64,000 nt of DNA from Rheinheimera sp. MMS21-TC3 (GCF_032229285.1 NZ_CP135084.1:2356001-2420000); one strand, 5' to 3'; numbered from the stretch's first letter, positions 25,909 to 39,368 are shown. Translations and numbers: made by a program. The notes: a model not told the origin generated them from the letters alone.

Positions 25909-26805
25909 ATGCGTAATGTAACTGTTGCTGCAACACAAATGATTGGTGGCTGGGATGTTGACCAAAACATTCAACGTGCTGAGCGCTTAGTGCGTGATGC
26001 TGTTAGTAAAGGTGCACAAATTGTTCTACTTCAAGAATTGTTTGAACGTAATTATTTTTGTCAGAAACAAAAGCCTGAATATTTAGACTTTGCAACTTCT
26101 GTTGATGAGAACCCTGCTGTACAGCACTTTAGTAAAATTGCTAAAGAGCTCAAGGTTGTATTGCCGATTAGTATTTATGAGCGCGCTGGTCATTGCTTAT
26201 ATAATAGCGTGGTTATTTTAGATGCGGATGGCAGCAACTTAGGCGTCTATCGTAAAAGCCATATTCCAGATGGCCCAGGTTATAGTGAAAAATATTACTT
26301 CACTCCAGGTGATACGGGCTTTAAAGTCTTTGATACTCAGTACGCTAAAATTGGTGTTGGTATTTGTTGGGACCAATGGTTTCCTGAGTGTGCCCGTAGT
26401 ATGGCATTAATGGGAGCAGAGTTATTATTTTACCCAACCGCTATTGGTACTGAACCGCATGATGCCACTATTAACTCTAGCGGCCACTGGCAGCGTACCC
26501 AACAAGGCCATGCTGCAGCAAACGTTACGCCATTAATTGCCTCAAACCGTATTGGTACTGAAACTGAAGGCGATTATTCTATTACCTTTTACGGCTGCTC
26601 TTTTATTGCTGATGAATCAGGCGAAAAAGTACAAGAAGCTGGCCGCACTGAAGAAGAAGTATTAGTGCATACTTTTGATTTAGACGCTATAGCGGCAACC
26701 CGCCGCGCTTGGGGCGTGTTCCGTGACCGTCGTATCGATTTATATGGTGCCGTACTCACTAAAGATGGCGTGACTAAACAACCTAAAACACAGGGCGATA
26801 ACTAA
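25909..26805 (+). CDS. aguB: N-carbamoylputrescine amidase
   Basis: AguB hydrolyses N-carbamoylputrescine to putrescine, CO2 and ammonia in the agmatine route to polyamines. It is a nitrilase-family enzyme with the Glu-Lys-Cys triad visible: E in LLQELFER (about residue 43), K in YRKSHIP, and C in GVGICWDQWFPE. The length of 298 is standard. A CTGGAG precedes the ATG. The next gene, aguA, starts directly after the stop codon, so the two enzymes of the pathway are co-translated. Confidence 0.96.
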   Translation: MRNVTVAATQMIGGWDVDQNIQRAERLVRDAVSKGAQIVLLQELFERNYFCQKQKPEYLDFATSVDENPAVQHFSKIAKELKVVLPISIYERAGHCLYNSVVILDADGSNLGVYRKSHIPDGPGYSEKYYFTPGDTGFKVFDTQYAKIGVGICWDQWFPECARSMALMGAELLFYPTAIGTEPHDATINSSGHWQRTQQGHAAANVTPLIASNRIGTETEGDYSITFYGCSFIADESGEKVQEAGRTEEEVLVHTFDLDAIAATRRAWGVFRDRRIDLYGAVLTKDGVTKQPKTQGDN

Positions 26806-27921
26806 GTGGCATACAGTAACTTATCTAATACTCCGACTGCCGATGGTTTTAGCATGCCAGCTGAATGGGTTGAGCATAAACAAACTTGGCTGATCTGGCC
26901 CGAGCGTACCGATAGCTGGCGTTTAGGTGCTAAACCGGCCCAACAAGCCTTTGTTGCGGTTATTAAAGCCATAGCCCAATTTGAACCAGTAAGTGTAGGC
27001 GTATCTGCTAACCAATATGCTAACGCAGTTGCTCAACTAACCGATACCGGCAGCAAATTTGCTATTCGCGTTGTAGAAATTGCTAACAACGACTCTTGGT
27101 GCCGTGATACCGGCCCTACTTTTGTCACTAATGGCAAAGGTGAAGTGCGCGGCATAGACTGGGCTTTTAACGCTTGGGGTGGCTTAAATGGCGGCTTATA
27201 TTTCCCTTGGGATAAAGACGACCAAGTTGCCAGTAAAATTTTAGGTATTGAACAATTGCCCCGCTATCGCACTGATAACTTTGTGTTAGAAGGCGGCGCT
27301 ATTCACGTTGATGGTGAAGGCACTTTGCTTACAACTGAGGTGTGTTTATTAAATGCAAACCGCAACCCAGATTTAAGCCGTGAACAAATCGAACAACAAA
27401 TGCGTGATTATTTGGGCATTGAAAAAGTACTTTGGTTAAAACAAGGTATTTATAATGATGAAACCGATGATCATATCGATAATATGGCCTGTTTTGTTAA
27501 ACCTGGTGAAGTGGTATTAGCATGGACAGATGATGAAAACGATCCGCAATATGCGCGCTCTAAAGCTGCCTTAGATTACTTAGAAGCCAGCACTGATGCC
27601 AAAGGTCGTAAAATTATTGTCCACAAGCTACCACAGCCTAAGCCTATTATTGCTACCGCTGATGAGTACGCTACAGTAGATGACTCTATGATGGCCAAGC
27701 CGCGTGAAGCCAATACTCGCTTAGCGGGTTCATACATTAACTTCTACTTGTGTAATGGTGGCTTAATCATGCCTACTTTTGATGACCCTAACGATAAAGT
27801 AGCGGCTGATATTTTACAAAAGCTATTCCCAGAGCACAAAGTTGTTTGCGTACCTGGGCGTGAAATATTATTGGGTGGCGGTAATATCCACTGTATTACC
27901 CAGCAACAACCTGCAAAATAA
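26806..27921 (+). CDS. aguA: Agmatine deiminase
   Basis: AguA converts agmatine to N-carbamoylputrescine, the substrate of AguB. The 371-residue guanidino-modifying enzyme has [13 protein letters not shown] at the N-terminus, [13 protein letters not shown] near 100, [10 protein letters not shown] near 221, and the active-site Cys in [12 protein letters not shown] at the C-terminus. It begins with GTG immediately after the aguB stop, an unusual but coupled arrangement. A terminator follows at 27927. Confidence 0.96.
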   Translation: MAYSNLSNTPTADGFSMPAEWVEHKQTWLIWPERTDSWRLGAKPAQQAFVAVIKAIAQFEPVSVGVSANQYANAVAQLTDTGSKFAIRVVEIANNDSWCRDTGPTFVTNGKGEVRGIDWAFNAWGGLNGGLYFPWDKDDQVASKILGIEQLPRYRTDNFVLEGGAIHVDGEGTLLTTEVCLLNANRNPDLSREQIEQQMRDYLGIEKVLWLKQGIYNDETDDHIDNMACFVKPGEVVLAWTDDENDPQYARSKAALDYLEASTDAKGRKIIVHKLPQPKPIIATADEYATVDDSMMAKPREANTRLAGSYINFYLCNGGLIMPTFDDPNDKVAADILQKLFPEHKVVCVPGREILLGGGNIHCITQQQPAK

Positions 27922-27926
27922 TCACT

Positions 27927-27953
27927 AAGGGGGAATTATTATTCCCCCTTCTT
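27927..27953 (+). terminator. Terminator after aguBA
   Basis: A 10-bp perfect stem AAGGGGGAAT / ATTCCCCCTT around TATT, followed by a pyrimidine-rich CTTCTTT. It separates aguBA from ppiC. Confidence 0.75.
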
Positions 27954-27974
27954 CTTTAGGTTTAAGGAGTTATT

Positions 27975-28253
27975 ATGTCTAAAGCCTGCGCAATACATAT
28001 TTTAGTAAAAACTAAACCTGAAGCAGAAAAGCTTAAACAACAACTGGCTAAAGGTGCTGATTTTGGCAAACTGGCCAAGCAACACTCGCTGTGCCCATCA
28101 GGCAAAAAAGGCGGTGATTTAGGCGAGTTTAAAAAAGGCCAAATGGTTAAAGCGTTTGATGATGTTGTATTTAAACAAGCAATTTTAGAGGTGCATGGCC
28201 CAATTAAAACCCAATTTGGTTACCATTTAATTAAAACCTTGTATCGCAGTTAA
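27975..28253 (+). CDS. ppiC: Parvulin-type peptidyl-prolyl isomerase
   Basis: This 92-residue cytoplasmic protein is a single parvulin domain: [19 protein letters not shown] at the N-terminus, the central [13 protein letters not shown] and [12 protein letters not shown] blocks, and [10 protein letters not shown] at the end. It has no signal peptide, like E. coli PpiC, which accelerates proline isomerisation during folding. TTAAGGAG lies seven bases before the ATG. Confidence 0.93.
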   Translation: MSKACAIHILVKTKPEAEKLKQQLAKGADFGKLAKQHSLCPSGKKGGDLGEFKKGQMVKAFDDVVFKQAILEVHGPIKTQFGYHLIKTLYRS

Positions 28254-28312
28254 ATGTTTAGTGCTGAATTTTGAGTGCTGAGTGTTTAGTTTGGACTGTG
28301 GACTAACTTAAG

Positions 28313-28359
28313 ATAAATTATTGAGGTTCGGTTTTACCCTAAACTAACCATTGCAGCCC
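28313..28359 (+). repeat. Intergenic repeat, copy A, with flanking long inverted repeat
   Basis: A 47-base unit, beginning ATAAATTATTGAGG and ending ATTGCAGCCC, is 42/47 identical to 28466-28512. Copy A also sits within an inverted structure: GGTTCGGTTTTACCC (28325-28339) pairs with GGGTAAACCGAACC (28410-28423), with further inner pairs CTAAC / GTTAG and CCCTGG / CCAGGG. It resembles an extragenic palindromic element. The 306-base gap between ppiC and eno holds nothing else. Confidence 0.6.
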
Positions 28360-28465
28360 TGGACGGGCGTAAATGAGCCCCCAGGGATGGGTTTACGGCG
28401 TGTTAGTGTGGGTAAACCGAACCGTATACACTTGAGTGTTAAGTTTTAAGTGTGGGCTGACTAAC

Positions 28466-28512
28466 ATAAATTATTGAGGAACGCTTTTAGCCTAAACTAA
28501 CTATTGCAGCCC
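28466..28512 (+). repeat. Intergenic repeat, copy B
   Basis: Second 47-base copy, with five substitutions relative to copy A. Its right side forms a separate hairpin (ATTAGC / GCTAAT inside GCCC / GGGC, about 28507-28541) that could terminate transcripts near the eno 3' end. Confidence 0.6.
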
Positions 28513-28559
28513 AGAATTAGCGGTAAGCTAATGCAGGGCTTTAAGGAGTAGTATTAGTA

Positions 28560-31651
<3,092 letters not shown>

Positions 31652-31726
31652 TCAGGACGGGAGAAAATTATAGCAAAGCCTAGCTAAGCACTCAACGTAA
31701 AGCTGCAGCTTTCTGAATTAATTATT

Positions 31727-32521
31727 TTATTCAGGCTTAAGCTGCTGCTTAACTAGCTGCCAGCTGGCTTCCATTTCATCTAACGTTGCTTGCTCTAAAC
31801 TGCCCTTTTCCGCGGTTATTGCCTGCTCTACGGCACGAAAACGCTGTTCAAATTTATTATTAGCAGCCCGTAGTACCGCTTCTGGGTCAAGTTTATGTTT
31901 ACGTACTACATTAACTAAAGCAAACATTAAGTCACCTAATTCTTCGGCTAACTCGGGGCTTGCTGGGCTAGTTGCTTCTACTTCGGCTATTTCTTCTTTT
32001 ACTTTTAACCAGCAACCTTCTACCGTTGGCCAGTCAAAACCTACAGTAGCGCAGCGTTTTTGTAACTTATTAGCACGGCTTAAGGCTGGCATGGCGTGGG
32101 GAATATTATCCAGCACACTATGCTGACCAACTTGTTTACGCTCAGTGCTTTTTAAGGCTTCCCAATTTTTTAATACAGCATCAGAGTCAGCAAGTGTTTT
32201 ATTTGCAAAAACATGTGGATGCCTACGCTCTAGCTTATCGCAAATAGCCGCAACACAGTCATCAAACTCAAAGCGGCCTTCTTCTTTGGCTATTTGGGCA
32301 TAAAACACCACTTGAAACAGTAAATCACCTAGCTCATCTTTTAGCTCAGTAAAGTCTTCACGGCTAATGGCATCTGCAACTTCATAGGCTTCTTCTAATG
32401 TATAAGGCACTATACTGGCATAGGTTTGCTTTAAATCCCACGGGCAGCCCGTATTGGGATCCCGTAATTTCGCCATAATACTAAGTAAGCGCGGTATATT
32501 TTCTGCCACTTTAAAGTCCAT
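31727..32521 (-). CDS. mazG: Nucleoside triphosphate pyrophosphohydrolase MazG
   Basis: MazG hydrolyses (d)NTPs to monophosphates and pyrophosphate; it lowers ppGpp effects and cleans damaged nucleotides. The 264-residue protein has two tandem MazG folds, the first with LRDPNTGCPWDLKQTY and EEAYEVADAI, and EELGDLMFALVNVVR in the second with its acidic metal site. The ATG at 32521 gives a family-like start. A GTG at 32542 overlapping the relA stop is also possible; neither has a clear ribosome site. It lies directly downstream of relA. Confidence 0.93.
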   Translation of the reverse strand: MDFKVAENIPRLLSIMAKLRDPNTGCPWDLKQTYASIVPYTLEEAYEVADAISREDFTELKDELGDLLFQVVFYAQIAKEEGRFEFDDCVAAICDKLERRHPHVFANKTLADSDAVLKNWEALKSTERKQVGQHSVLDNIPHAMPALSRANKLQKRCATVGFDWPTVEGCWLKVKEEIAEVEATSPASPELAEELGDLMFALVNVVRKHKLDPEAVLRAANNKFEQRFRAVEQAITAEKGSLEQATLDEMEASWQLVKQQLKPE

Positions 32522-32541
32522 TATTAGGTTGTTTTTTAACA

Positions 32542-34740
32542 CTAATGTGTAAAACGTTTAGCTTCAATTATATCCTCTAGTTGATTAATTTTACTTAACA
32601 ATTTATTTAGTGAATCTAGGTTGTACAGTTCTAATGTCATATCTAAAACCGCTGTCTGCGCTTTGGTATCAGAACTGCTGTTTATTTTAGTCACGTTAGC
32701 TTTTTCATTGGCTAAAATATTAGTAATGTCGCGTAATAAATTACTGCGATCATGGGCAACAATTCGAATATTCACTTCATAGCCTGAAGCATACTTGCCG
32801 CCCCAACTAGCTTCTACTGCTCGTTCTGGATGGCTATCTTGCAAGGCCTTAAATTGCTCACAATCATCACGATGAATGGCAATTCCTCTGCCTTGCGTAA
32901 TATAGCCAACAATACCATCGCCTGGTAGCGGCTGACAGCAACCAGCGGTATGAGTTAATAAGTTACCTACACCTTGTACTACTACATCGCTTTTAGCTTT
33001 TAGCGCTGCGGGTAAAGGCTTAGTGTTTAGTCGAGGGTCTATCTCAGGGGTTTCTGTTTTGTCGTGTTGACTTTGGATAAAGTGCACCACTTGGGTTAGC
33101 TTAATATCGCTACCACCAATACCAACATACAACTCATCTATTGAATTTACATTAAAACGTTTCAGTAATTTTTGTACTTGGCCAAGTTGCAAGTTTAAGC
33201 GAGTTAATTCAGTATCTAGTAACTCTTTACCTGCTGCCAAGTTTTTATCTTTATCCTGTTGGCGAAACCAATACTGCACTTTAGAACGAGCACGGCTAGA
33301 TTTAATGTACCCCAAGTGTGGGTTTAACCAGTCTCGGCTAGGATTAGGTTCACGGCCGGTTAGAATATCAACCTGATCGCCGGTTTTTAAGTGATAGGTA
33401 AAAGGCACAATGCGGCCTGAAATTTTCGCGCCAATACAACGATGGCCAACATTAGAGTGAACATAATAAGCGAAATCTAATGGGGTAGAACCTAAGGGTA
33501 AATCGACAATGTCACCTTTGGGCGTAAACACATAAACTCGATCTTCAATCACCTGATTACGTAATTCTTCAACAAGCTCGGCGGAATCAACAACCTCTTC
33601 TTGCCATTGTAGTAACTTACGCAACCACTCAATTTTTTCGTCATTCGCAGCAGATTTCGTTTTAGCACCACCCTCTTTATAACGCCAATGCGCTGCCACA
33701 CCAAGCTCAGAGTCTTCATGCATTTGCTGAGTGCGAATTTGAATTTCGATTACTCTTCCTTGAGGCCCTAAAACTACGGTATGAATGGATTGATAACCAT
33801 TTTGTTTTGGCGTAGCAATATAGTCATCAAACTCTTTAGGTAAATGGCGCCAACTAGTATGCACTATGCCTAAAGCTGCATAACAATCTTGCACTCTTTC
33901 TGTGACAATACGCACGGCTCTTATATCGTACAACTGATCAAACGCTAGTTGTTTTTTCTGCATTTTTTTCCAAATACTAAAAATATGCTTGGGTCGGCCT
34001 TGTACTTCTACCTTTAATTGCTCAGCTGACATTTTTTGCTGTAAAGAACTAACAAAATCTTGCAGGTATTGCTCGCGGTCTAAGCGCCGCTCTTCTAATA
34101 GTCCTGCTATTTGTTTATATAAAACTGGGTGCAAATAACGAAAAGCTAAATCTTCTAGCTCCCACTTTAACTGACCAATGCCTAATCTATTAGCTAAAGG
34201 GGCAAAGATAGCGTTAGTTTCTTTAGCAGCTAATACTCGGGTTTCTTCATCAGCATCTTTAACATGGCGCAAATAGCAAATTTGCCCTGCTAGTTTAATC
34301 ACTACTGCCCTAACATCTTCAACCATAGCCAATAACATGCGACGTAAATTATCTGCTTGTTGCGGATTAACACTATGATTTGGGCCTGTAGGTATAGTTC
34401 GAATAGCCTCCATTTGCTTAACTGAGTTAAGTAAACGTATAACATTTTCTGAAAATTGGCTGGCTAAGGTTTCTTGATCAATTAATTTAGCGTCTAACAG
34501 TGGAAATAATAACGCAGCAAGTAAGGAGTCTATATCCATTCTTAACTCAGCCAGAATTTCTACCATTCTCCAGCCAGTTTTTACTTCAGGGATAGATGCA
34601 TCAAGATCAGCTTGCTTTAGCCACCTTTCAGCAGCCATTAGCTCGGTTACTTTTTTTTCAGTCAGTCCTAATGAACCTAACCATGCTAGAGTGTCATCAC
34701 TACTATAAGCCGTGGTATGTGATAGACGAACCTTAACCAT
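32542..34740 (-). CDS. relA: GTP pyrophosphokinase (ppGpp synthetase I)
   Basis: RelA makes (p)ppGpp on ribosomes stalled with uncharged tRNA. The 732-residue protein has a pseudo-hydrolase domain in which the HD motif is replaced (LLAALLFPLLDAKLI), the mark of RelA versus SpoT. The synthetase domain (YIATPKQNGYQSIHTVV) is near 300. A TGS domain (VYVFTPKGDIVDLPLGSTPLDFAY) is near 400, and a C-terminal zinc-finger-like and ACT region contains CCQPLPGDGIVGYI and NVTKINSSSD. The mazG-relA-rlmD / barA order is conserved. Confidence 0.96.
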   Translation of the reverse strand: MVKVRLSHTTAYSSDDTLAWLGSLGLTEKKVTELMAAERWLKQADLDASIPEVKTGWRMVEILAELRMDIDSLLAALLFPLLDAKLIDQETLASQFSENVIRLLNSVKQMEAIRTIPTGPNHSVNPQQADNLRRMLLAMVEDVRAVVIKLAGQICYLRHVKDADEETRVLAAKETNAIFAPLANRLGIGQLKWELEDLAFRYLHPVLYKQIAGLLEERRLDREQYLQDFVSSLQQKMSAEQLKVEVQGRPKHIFSIWKKMQKKQLAFDQLYDIRAVRIVTERVQDCYAALGIVHTSWRHLPKEFDDYIATPKQNGYQSIHTVVLGPQGRVIEIQIRTQQMHEDSELGVAAHWRYKEGGAKTKSAANDEKIEWLRKLLQWQEEVVDSAELVEELRNQVIEDRVYVFTPKGDIVDLPLGSTPLDFAYYVHSNVGHRCIGAKISGRIVPFTYHLKTGDQVDILTGREPNPSRDWLNPHLGYIKSSRARSKVQYWFRQQDKDKNLAAGKELLDTELTRLNLQLGQVQKLLKRFNVNSIDELYVGIGGSDIKLTQVVHFIQSQHDKTETPEIDPRLNTKPLPAALKAKSDVVVQGVGNLLTHTAGCCQPLPGDGIVGYITQGRGIAIHRDDCEQFKALQDSHPERAVEASWGGKYASGYEVNIRIVAHDRSNLLRDITNILANEKANVTKINSSSDTKAQTAVLDMTLELYNLDSLNKLLSKINQLEDIIEAKRFTH

Positions 34741-34794
34741 GCTGCAATCCCTCTTAATCGGATATTGGCTAAACTTTTAGCTAAACAATTAAAA

Positions 34795-36126
34795 TTATTG
34801 TACAAACAAAGCCATTAACTCTAAATGGCGAGTGTGTGGAAACATATCTATGCTGCCAATTTTATCTAACCGGTAGCCGCTACTTAATAATACTTTAGCG
34901 TCACGCGCTAATGTTGCTGCATTACAAGACACATATAAAATTGTTTTCGGTTTTAACTTAACTACTTGCTCTATTGCACCATTAGCACCTGCTCTAGCAG
35001 GATCTAATAGTACTTTATTATACTGAGGCGTATTCCAACTGGCTTTAGGCCAAGCTAAATGTAAATCAGCTTGCGTTGCTGTAACATTATCCAATTGATT
35101 TACTGTAGCATTATGTAACAATTGTTGCACCATCTTGTCTATACCTTCAACAGCATGTATTGCTTTTACCTTTTGCGCTAAAGCCAAGCTAAAATTACCA
35201 ATCCCCGCATATAAATCTAATACCGTATCAGTTGCCGTTGGCGCCAACCATTGCATAGCTTGATTTACCATAAGCTGATTAACTGCTGCATTTACTTGAA
35301 TAAAGCTATCTAGACCAAACTCTAACCGTAAGCCCTGATTTTTCAGCATGTAATAAGGCTGGCTTAATGGCTGCTCGGTTTGCCAAGGCACAAATTCACC
35401 CGGCGCACTCTCGCCTAGCCAAATCGCTTTAGGCCATGCTTCAATAAAACGCTGCTTATCCTCTAAGGTTAAAGGTTGCACATGACGAATAATAATATAA
35501 GCCTGACCATCAGCATCAATTACTTCGACATGGGTCACCGCAGTTACACTAGACAATAACGGCAGCTGCGTAGCTAAAACTGAAAATATTGGTGCTAAAA
35601 CCGGTGATAGCACTAAACAGTGCTGGATATCAATAATCTGTTTAGCATTGGCCTGACGAAAGCCAATGCTAAATTTACCTTGTTTTTTATCATACCAAAC
35701 CCCGATCCGCGCTCGACGCCTATAGGCTGTATTGTCTACAGCTAGCATGGGCTGCCAAGCTAGACTGCTTAAACCTAGCTGATGGGTTAATAGCTGCTCT
35801 ACCCCTTGTTGTTTTAATTGCCCTTGCTGACTGAGCGGTAAATATTGTAATTGACAACCACCACACTGGTTAGCATACAAACAAGGCGGCTTAATACGAG
35901 ATTTAGCGGCTTGCTTTACTACTGTAGTACTAGCCTTAATAAAACCAGCCTTATCTTCTAACACTTTAGCCTGCACTAACTCTCCGGCTAAAGCGCCACT
36001 GACAAAAGCAATTTTATTACCTACTCTGGCCACTCCTTGTCCTTCATAGTCTGTGCTTTCAATCTGTAAGTTAATAAGATTGCCGGTTCGGCTTGGTTTT
36101 GTTTTTGCTTTGTAAATGCTGACCAT
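34795..36126 (-). CDS. rlmD: 23S rRNA (uracil-1939-C5)-methyltransferase
   Basis: RlmD (RumA) methylates U1939 of 23S rRNA using SAM. The 443-residue protein has an N-terminal TRAM domain, the 4Fe-4S cysteines in PPCLYANQCGGCQLQY (about 80-95) with a further Cys near 165, and a C-terminal methyltransferase with LDLYAGIGNFSLALA. The nucleophile Cys is in ILYVSCNAATLARD. It is divergent from barA with 82 bases between, as in E. coli. Confidence 0.95.
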   Translation of the reverse strand: MVSIYKAKTKPSRTGNLINLQIESTDYEGQGVARVGNKIAFVSGALAGELVQAKVLEDKAGFIKASTTVVKQAAKSRIKPPCLYANQCGGCQLQYLPLSQQGQLKQQGVEQLLTHQLGLSSLAWQPMLAVDNTAYRRRARIGVWYDKKQGKFSIGFRQANAKQIIDIQHCLVLSPVLAPIFSVLATQLPLLSSVTAVTHVEVIDADGQAYIIIRHVQPLTLEDKQRFIEAWPKAIWLGESAPGEFVPWQTEQPLSQPYYMLKNQGLRLEFGLDSFIQVNAAVNQLMVNQAMQWLAPTATDTVLDLYAGIGNFSLALAQKVKAIHAVEGIDKMVQQLLHNATVNQLDNVTATQADLHLAWPKASWNTPQYNKVLLDPARAGANGAIEQVVKLKPKTILYVSCNAATLARDAKVLLSSGYRLDKIGSIDMFPHTRHLELMALFVQ

Positions 36127-36208
36127 AGGTTCTCTATCTGGTTATAGGCAACTGCGGTGTCTTGTGTCATTATCTGCCTGAGTATATTTAATATAAAACT
36201 TGAGTTTA

Positions 36209-38965
36209 ATGACAAAAATAAGATTACGTGTTTGGTTGCTACTTTGTAGCTTATTGCCTGCGCTGCTGCTTAGTGTATTCTCAGGCGGCTATTTTAGCTA
36301 TGTTCGTTATCATGAACTGCAGCTTTCTTTAACTGAACAAGCGCGCCAAATTGCAATCCCATTGGCTATAACAACTGCTTCTTTATTAGCTTCTAATAAC
36401 CAACAAGACTTACAGAAGCTTATTGACACTAGCCATCGCTATAATTCTGCTTCATTAAATAGTATTGCAATAGTTAATCTACAAAATAAGCTGTTATATA
36501 ATAGCAATCCGCAATTTAACGCAGCGACATTACCGCTAACACAGCCAGACCAATTAGCCGAGCATGGCTTTTTTAATGAAACAACCTCTAATTTACTATT
36601 CTATCATCCACTGACAACGACACAAAATGGCCAACAAACTAACTTAGGCTATTTAATCTTAAATCTACATAAAGATCAGCTACAACTGAGGCAACAGAAT
36701 TATATTTTATACCTAGTGCTGATTTTAATTTTATGCTTATTAATATGCTGTACGCCGGCCTTTTATATTTTGCAACGCTTATATCACCCCATCCGCGAGA
36801 TGAACAAGCAATTACAACAACTTATTGATCATGATGAGCTTAAAAACACCCCATTAATCAAATGCAATAGCCCCTTAATTACCGCTAAAGAACTGCATGA
36901 AATGCAGCAAGGCTTACAACAATTAAGTGCCCAAATTGTTAGTCAAGAACAAGAAATGCAGCAACAAATTGATCAAGCAAACAGTGATTTGCAGCAAACT
37001 TTAGAGCAACTAGAAGTACATAACGTGCAATTAGACTTTGCTCGACGTAAAGCATTAGAAGAAAACCGACAAAAATCTGAGTTTTTAGCCAAAATGAGTC
37101 ATGAATTACGTACCCCACTCAATGGAGTAATTGGTTTTACGCGACAAGTGCTAAAAACTCAATTAACCAATAATCAGCATGATTATTTAATGACAATCCA
37201 AAAGTCTGCTAATAGCTTATTACACTTAGTTAATGATGTATTAGATTTCTCTAAGCTCGAAGAAGGCCGGCTATCTATTAATTCTGAGCCTTTTTCACTA
37301 CGTGAGTTGCTAAATGATGCAACTGAATTACTGGCTGCCAATGCATTTGATAAATACTTAGAGTTAGTCTTAATAATTGCGCCTGAATGCCCTGATGATA
37401 TTATTGCTGACCCTAAACGCTTTAGCCAAGTACTCATAAACATTGCTGGCAATGCTATTAAATTTACCGATCATGGCAGCATTGTTATTCGGGTAAACTG
37501 TAACTATTTAAGTGATGGTCAAATAATGCTGCATTGTTCGGTACAAGATACCGGACGAGGAATTCATCCCGAGCAACAAAAGCAATTATTTCATGGTTTT
37601 GGCTCTTCAGAGTCCAGCAGCCATCAGTCTGGATCCGGTTTAGGCCTAATGATCTCGCAGCGTCTAGTCAAAGCTATGGGTGGTAAAATTGGCTTTGAAA
37701 GTGCTCAAGCAGAAGGCTCTACTTTTTGGTTTACCATAAAGTGTAACCATCACCAACTTAGTATTGCCGAGACTTTACCTATAGCGGTATTAGAACAAAA
37801 AAGTGTACTGTACTTCGAGCCGCAGCAATATTCACGTGAAGCCATGTTACAGCTACTACAAAGTTGGCATCTAAATGTCACCACTTGCAGCACCCTAGCA
37901 CAATTGCAAAGTGCATTAAAAAATCAACAGCATTACGACATAGCAATCATTGGTAAAGCTATTGCAATTAATCAAGTTAATCACATTATAAGCGTTATGC
38001 AGCAAGTTAAACCTTATTGTGATTATACTTACTTATTAATTAATACCTTATCTCCTAGTATTCGCGAAATCTTACTTAATGCTGGCGCCGATGCTTGCTT
38101 ATCTAAACCTGCCCACTTCAACAAATTAGCCATGATGTTAGCCAGCCCCTATTTACAACATAAAGCGCCCGTTACACAAGCTGAGCTACCAACTAAAGCC
38201 GCATTAAAAGTACTTACTGTGGATGATAATGAAGCTAACTTAAAGCTAATTAATACCCTACTAGCAGAGCAAGTAGAGCATATAGAGTCAGCTTGCGATG
38301 GCGCAGAAGCTTGGCATAAAGCGACTCAACATCTTTATGACATTATATTTTTAGATATTAATATGCCTATTATGGATGGTATTAGCGCCTGCCAGCGTAT
38401 TAGGCAAAGTTCGTTAAATGAACATACCCCTATCATCGCCGTTACCGCCCATACAGCAGATGGCGAGCGTGAACGACTAATAATGCTCGGCTTTGATGAG
38501 TTTTTAAGTAAGCCTTTGGATGAAAAGATGTTGCAATATATTTTGCAAGAATTTTGTCAGCAAAAACTAAACACGGCTCCTAGTAACGTAAATCCAACCG
38601 TATCTTGGCCGCCTAGTAAAATAGTTGACTGGCCACTGGCATTAGAGCAAGCCAATGGTAAAGTTAATTTAATGCAGGATATGCTAGCAATGCTAGTGGC
38701 TAGTATTAAGCCCACCCAAGAAGCCATAGCTAATGCCATTAAACAGCAAGATAGCGAAGCCTTATTGCATCAAATTCATAAATTACATGGCGGCTGTTGT
38801 TATACAGGGATACCTCTCTTAAAGCGTCTAGCTGAAACAATTGAAACTAGTTTAAAACAACAAGTTTCACTACAAAAATTAGAGCCCGAGCTATTTGAAT
38901 TAGATGATTTGTTAAATACCTTATGGCATGAATATCAGCAATGGCCGGAGACTTTTAGTGTTTAG
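36209..38965 (+). CDS. barA: Hybrid sensor histidine kinase BarA
   Basis: BarA phosphorylates the response regulator UvrY/GacA, controlling CsrB-type small RNAs. The 918-residue protein has two membrane helices (about residues 8-28 and 170-190) around a periplasmic loop, and a HAMP and coiled coil. The HisKA His is in MSHELRTPLNG near 295. HATPase motifs include NIAGNAIKFT and GSGLGLMISQRLV. A receiver domain has its Asp in IIFLDINMPIMDG, and the C-terminal HPt His is in HQIHKLHGG. The start is taken at the ATG at 36209; a TTG at 36200 is also in frame. Length equals E. coli BarA. Confidence 0.93.
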   Translation: MTKIRLRVWLLLCSLLPALLLSVFSGGYFSYVRYHELQLSLTEQARQIAIPLAITTASLLASNNQQDLQKLIDTSHRYNSASLNSIAIVNLQNKLLYNSNPQFNAATLPLTQPDQLAEHGFFNETTSNLLFYHPLTTTQNGQQTNLGYLILNLHKDQLQLRQQNYILYLVLILILCLLICCTPAFYILQRLYHPIREMNKQLQQLIDHDELKNTPLIKCNSPLITAKELHEMQQGLQQLSAQIVSQEQEMQQQIDQANSDLQQTLEQLEVHNVQLDFARRKALEENRQKSEFLAKMSHELRTPLNGVIGFTRQVLKTQLTNNQHDYLMTIQKSANSLLHLVNDVLDFSKLEEGRLSINSEPFSLRELLNDATELLAANAFDKYLELVLIIAPECPDDIIADPKRFSQVLINIAGNAIKFTDHGSIVIRVNCNYLSDGQIMLHCSVQDTGRGIHPEQQKQLFHGFGSSESSSHQSGSGLGLMISQRLVKAMGGKIGFESAQAEGSTFWFTIKCNHHQLSIAETLPIAVLEQKSVLYFEPQQYSREAMLQLLQSWHLNVTTCSTLAQLQSALKNQQHYDIAIIGKAIAINQVNHIISVMQQVKPYCDYTYLLINTLSPSIREILLNAGADACLSKPAHFNKLAMMLASPYLQHKAPVTQAELPTKAALKVLTVDDNEANLKLINTLLAEQVEHIESACDGAEAWHKATQHLYDIIFLDINMPIMDGISACQRIRQSSLNEHTPIIAVTAHTADGERERLIMLGFDEFLSKPLDEKMLQYILQEFCQQKLNTAPSNVNPTVSWPPSKIVDWPLALEQANGKVNLMQDMLAMLVASIKPTQEAIANAIKQQDSEALLHQIHKLHGGCCYTGIPLLKRLAETIETSLKQQVSLQKLEPELFELDDLLNTLWHEYQQWPETFSV

Positions 38966-38975
38966 TGGTGAGTGT

Positions 38976-39368
38976 TTAGCGTTCTAAAATTACGGTGGCT
39001 GCAGCGTAAGCTTGTTCATCAGTGATTGATAGCCACTTTTGTGTTACCGCCATGTTTTGCGCCAATTCTGCTGCGTAGTCAGTAAAGTTAAGTACAGGAG
39101 CGCCATGTTCATTATTACTGATATGAATATGCTGAAATGAAACACCACGGCCAATCCCAGTACCTAAGGCTTTAGCTGCGGCTTCTTTTGCCGCAAAGCG
39201 TTTAGCAAAGTAACGTGTCGCTTGCTCTACATTCTGGGCCAGCCGCTGCTGATATATCTCTTGCTCAGCAGCACTTAACACCCGTTTAACTAAGCCTGGG
39301 CTGCGCGTTAAGCTGGCAGCTATTCGCGCAATTTCTACAATATCTGTACCCAAGCCTACAATAGCCAT
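38976..39368 (-). CDS. acpS: Holo-[acyl-carrier-protein] synthase
   Basis: AcpS transfers phosphopantetheine from CoA to apo-ACP. The 130-residue protein has the signature GLGTDIVEIARI at the N-terminus with its metal Asp, and RYFAKRFAAKEAAAKALGTG near residues 52-71. It begins one base after the pdxJ stop and is the last gene of the long rpoE-to-acpS cluster. It converges with barA with ten bases between. Confidence 0.96.
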   Translation of the reverse strand: MAIVGLGTDIVEIARIAASLTRSPGLVKRVLSAAEQEIYQQRLAQNVEQATRYFAKRFAAKEAAAKALGTGIGRGVSFQHIHISNNEHGAPVLNFTDYAAELAQNMAVTQKWLSITDEQAYAAATVILER

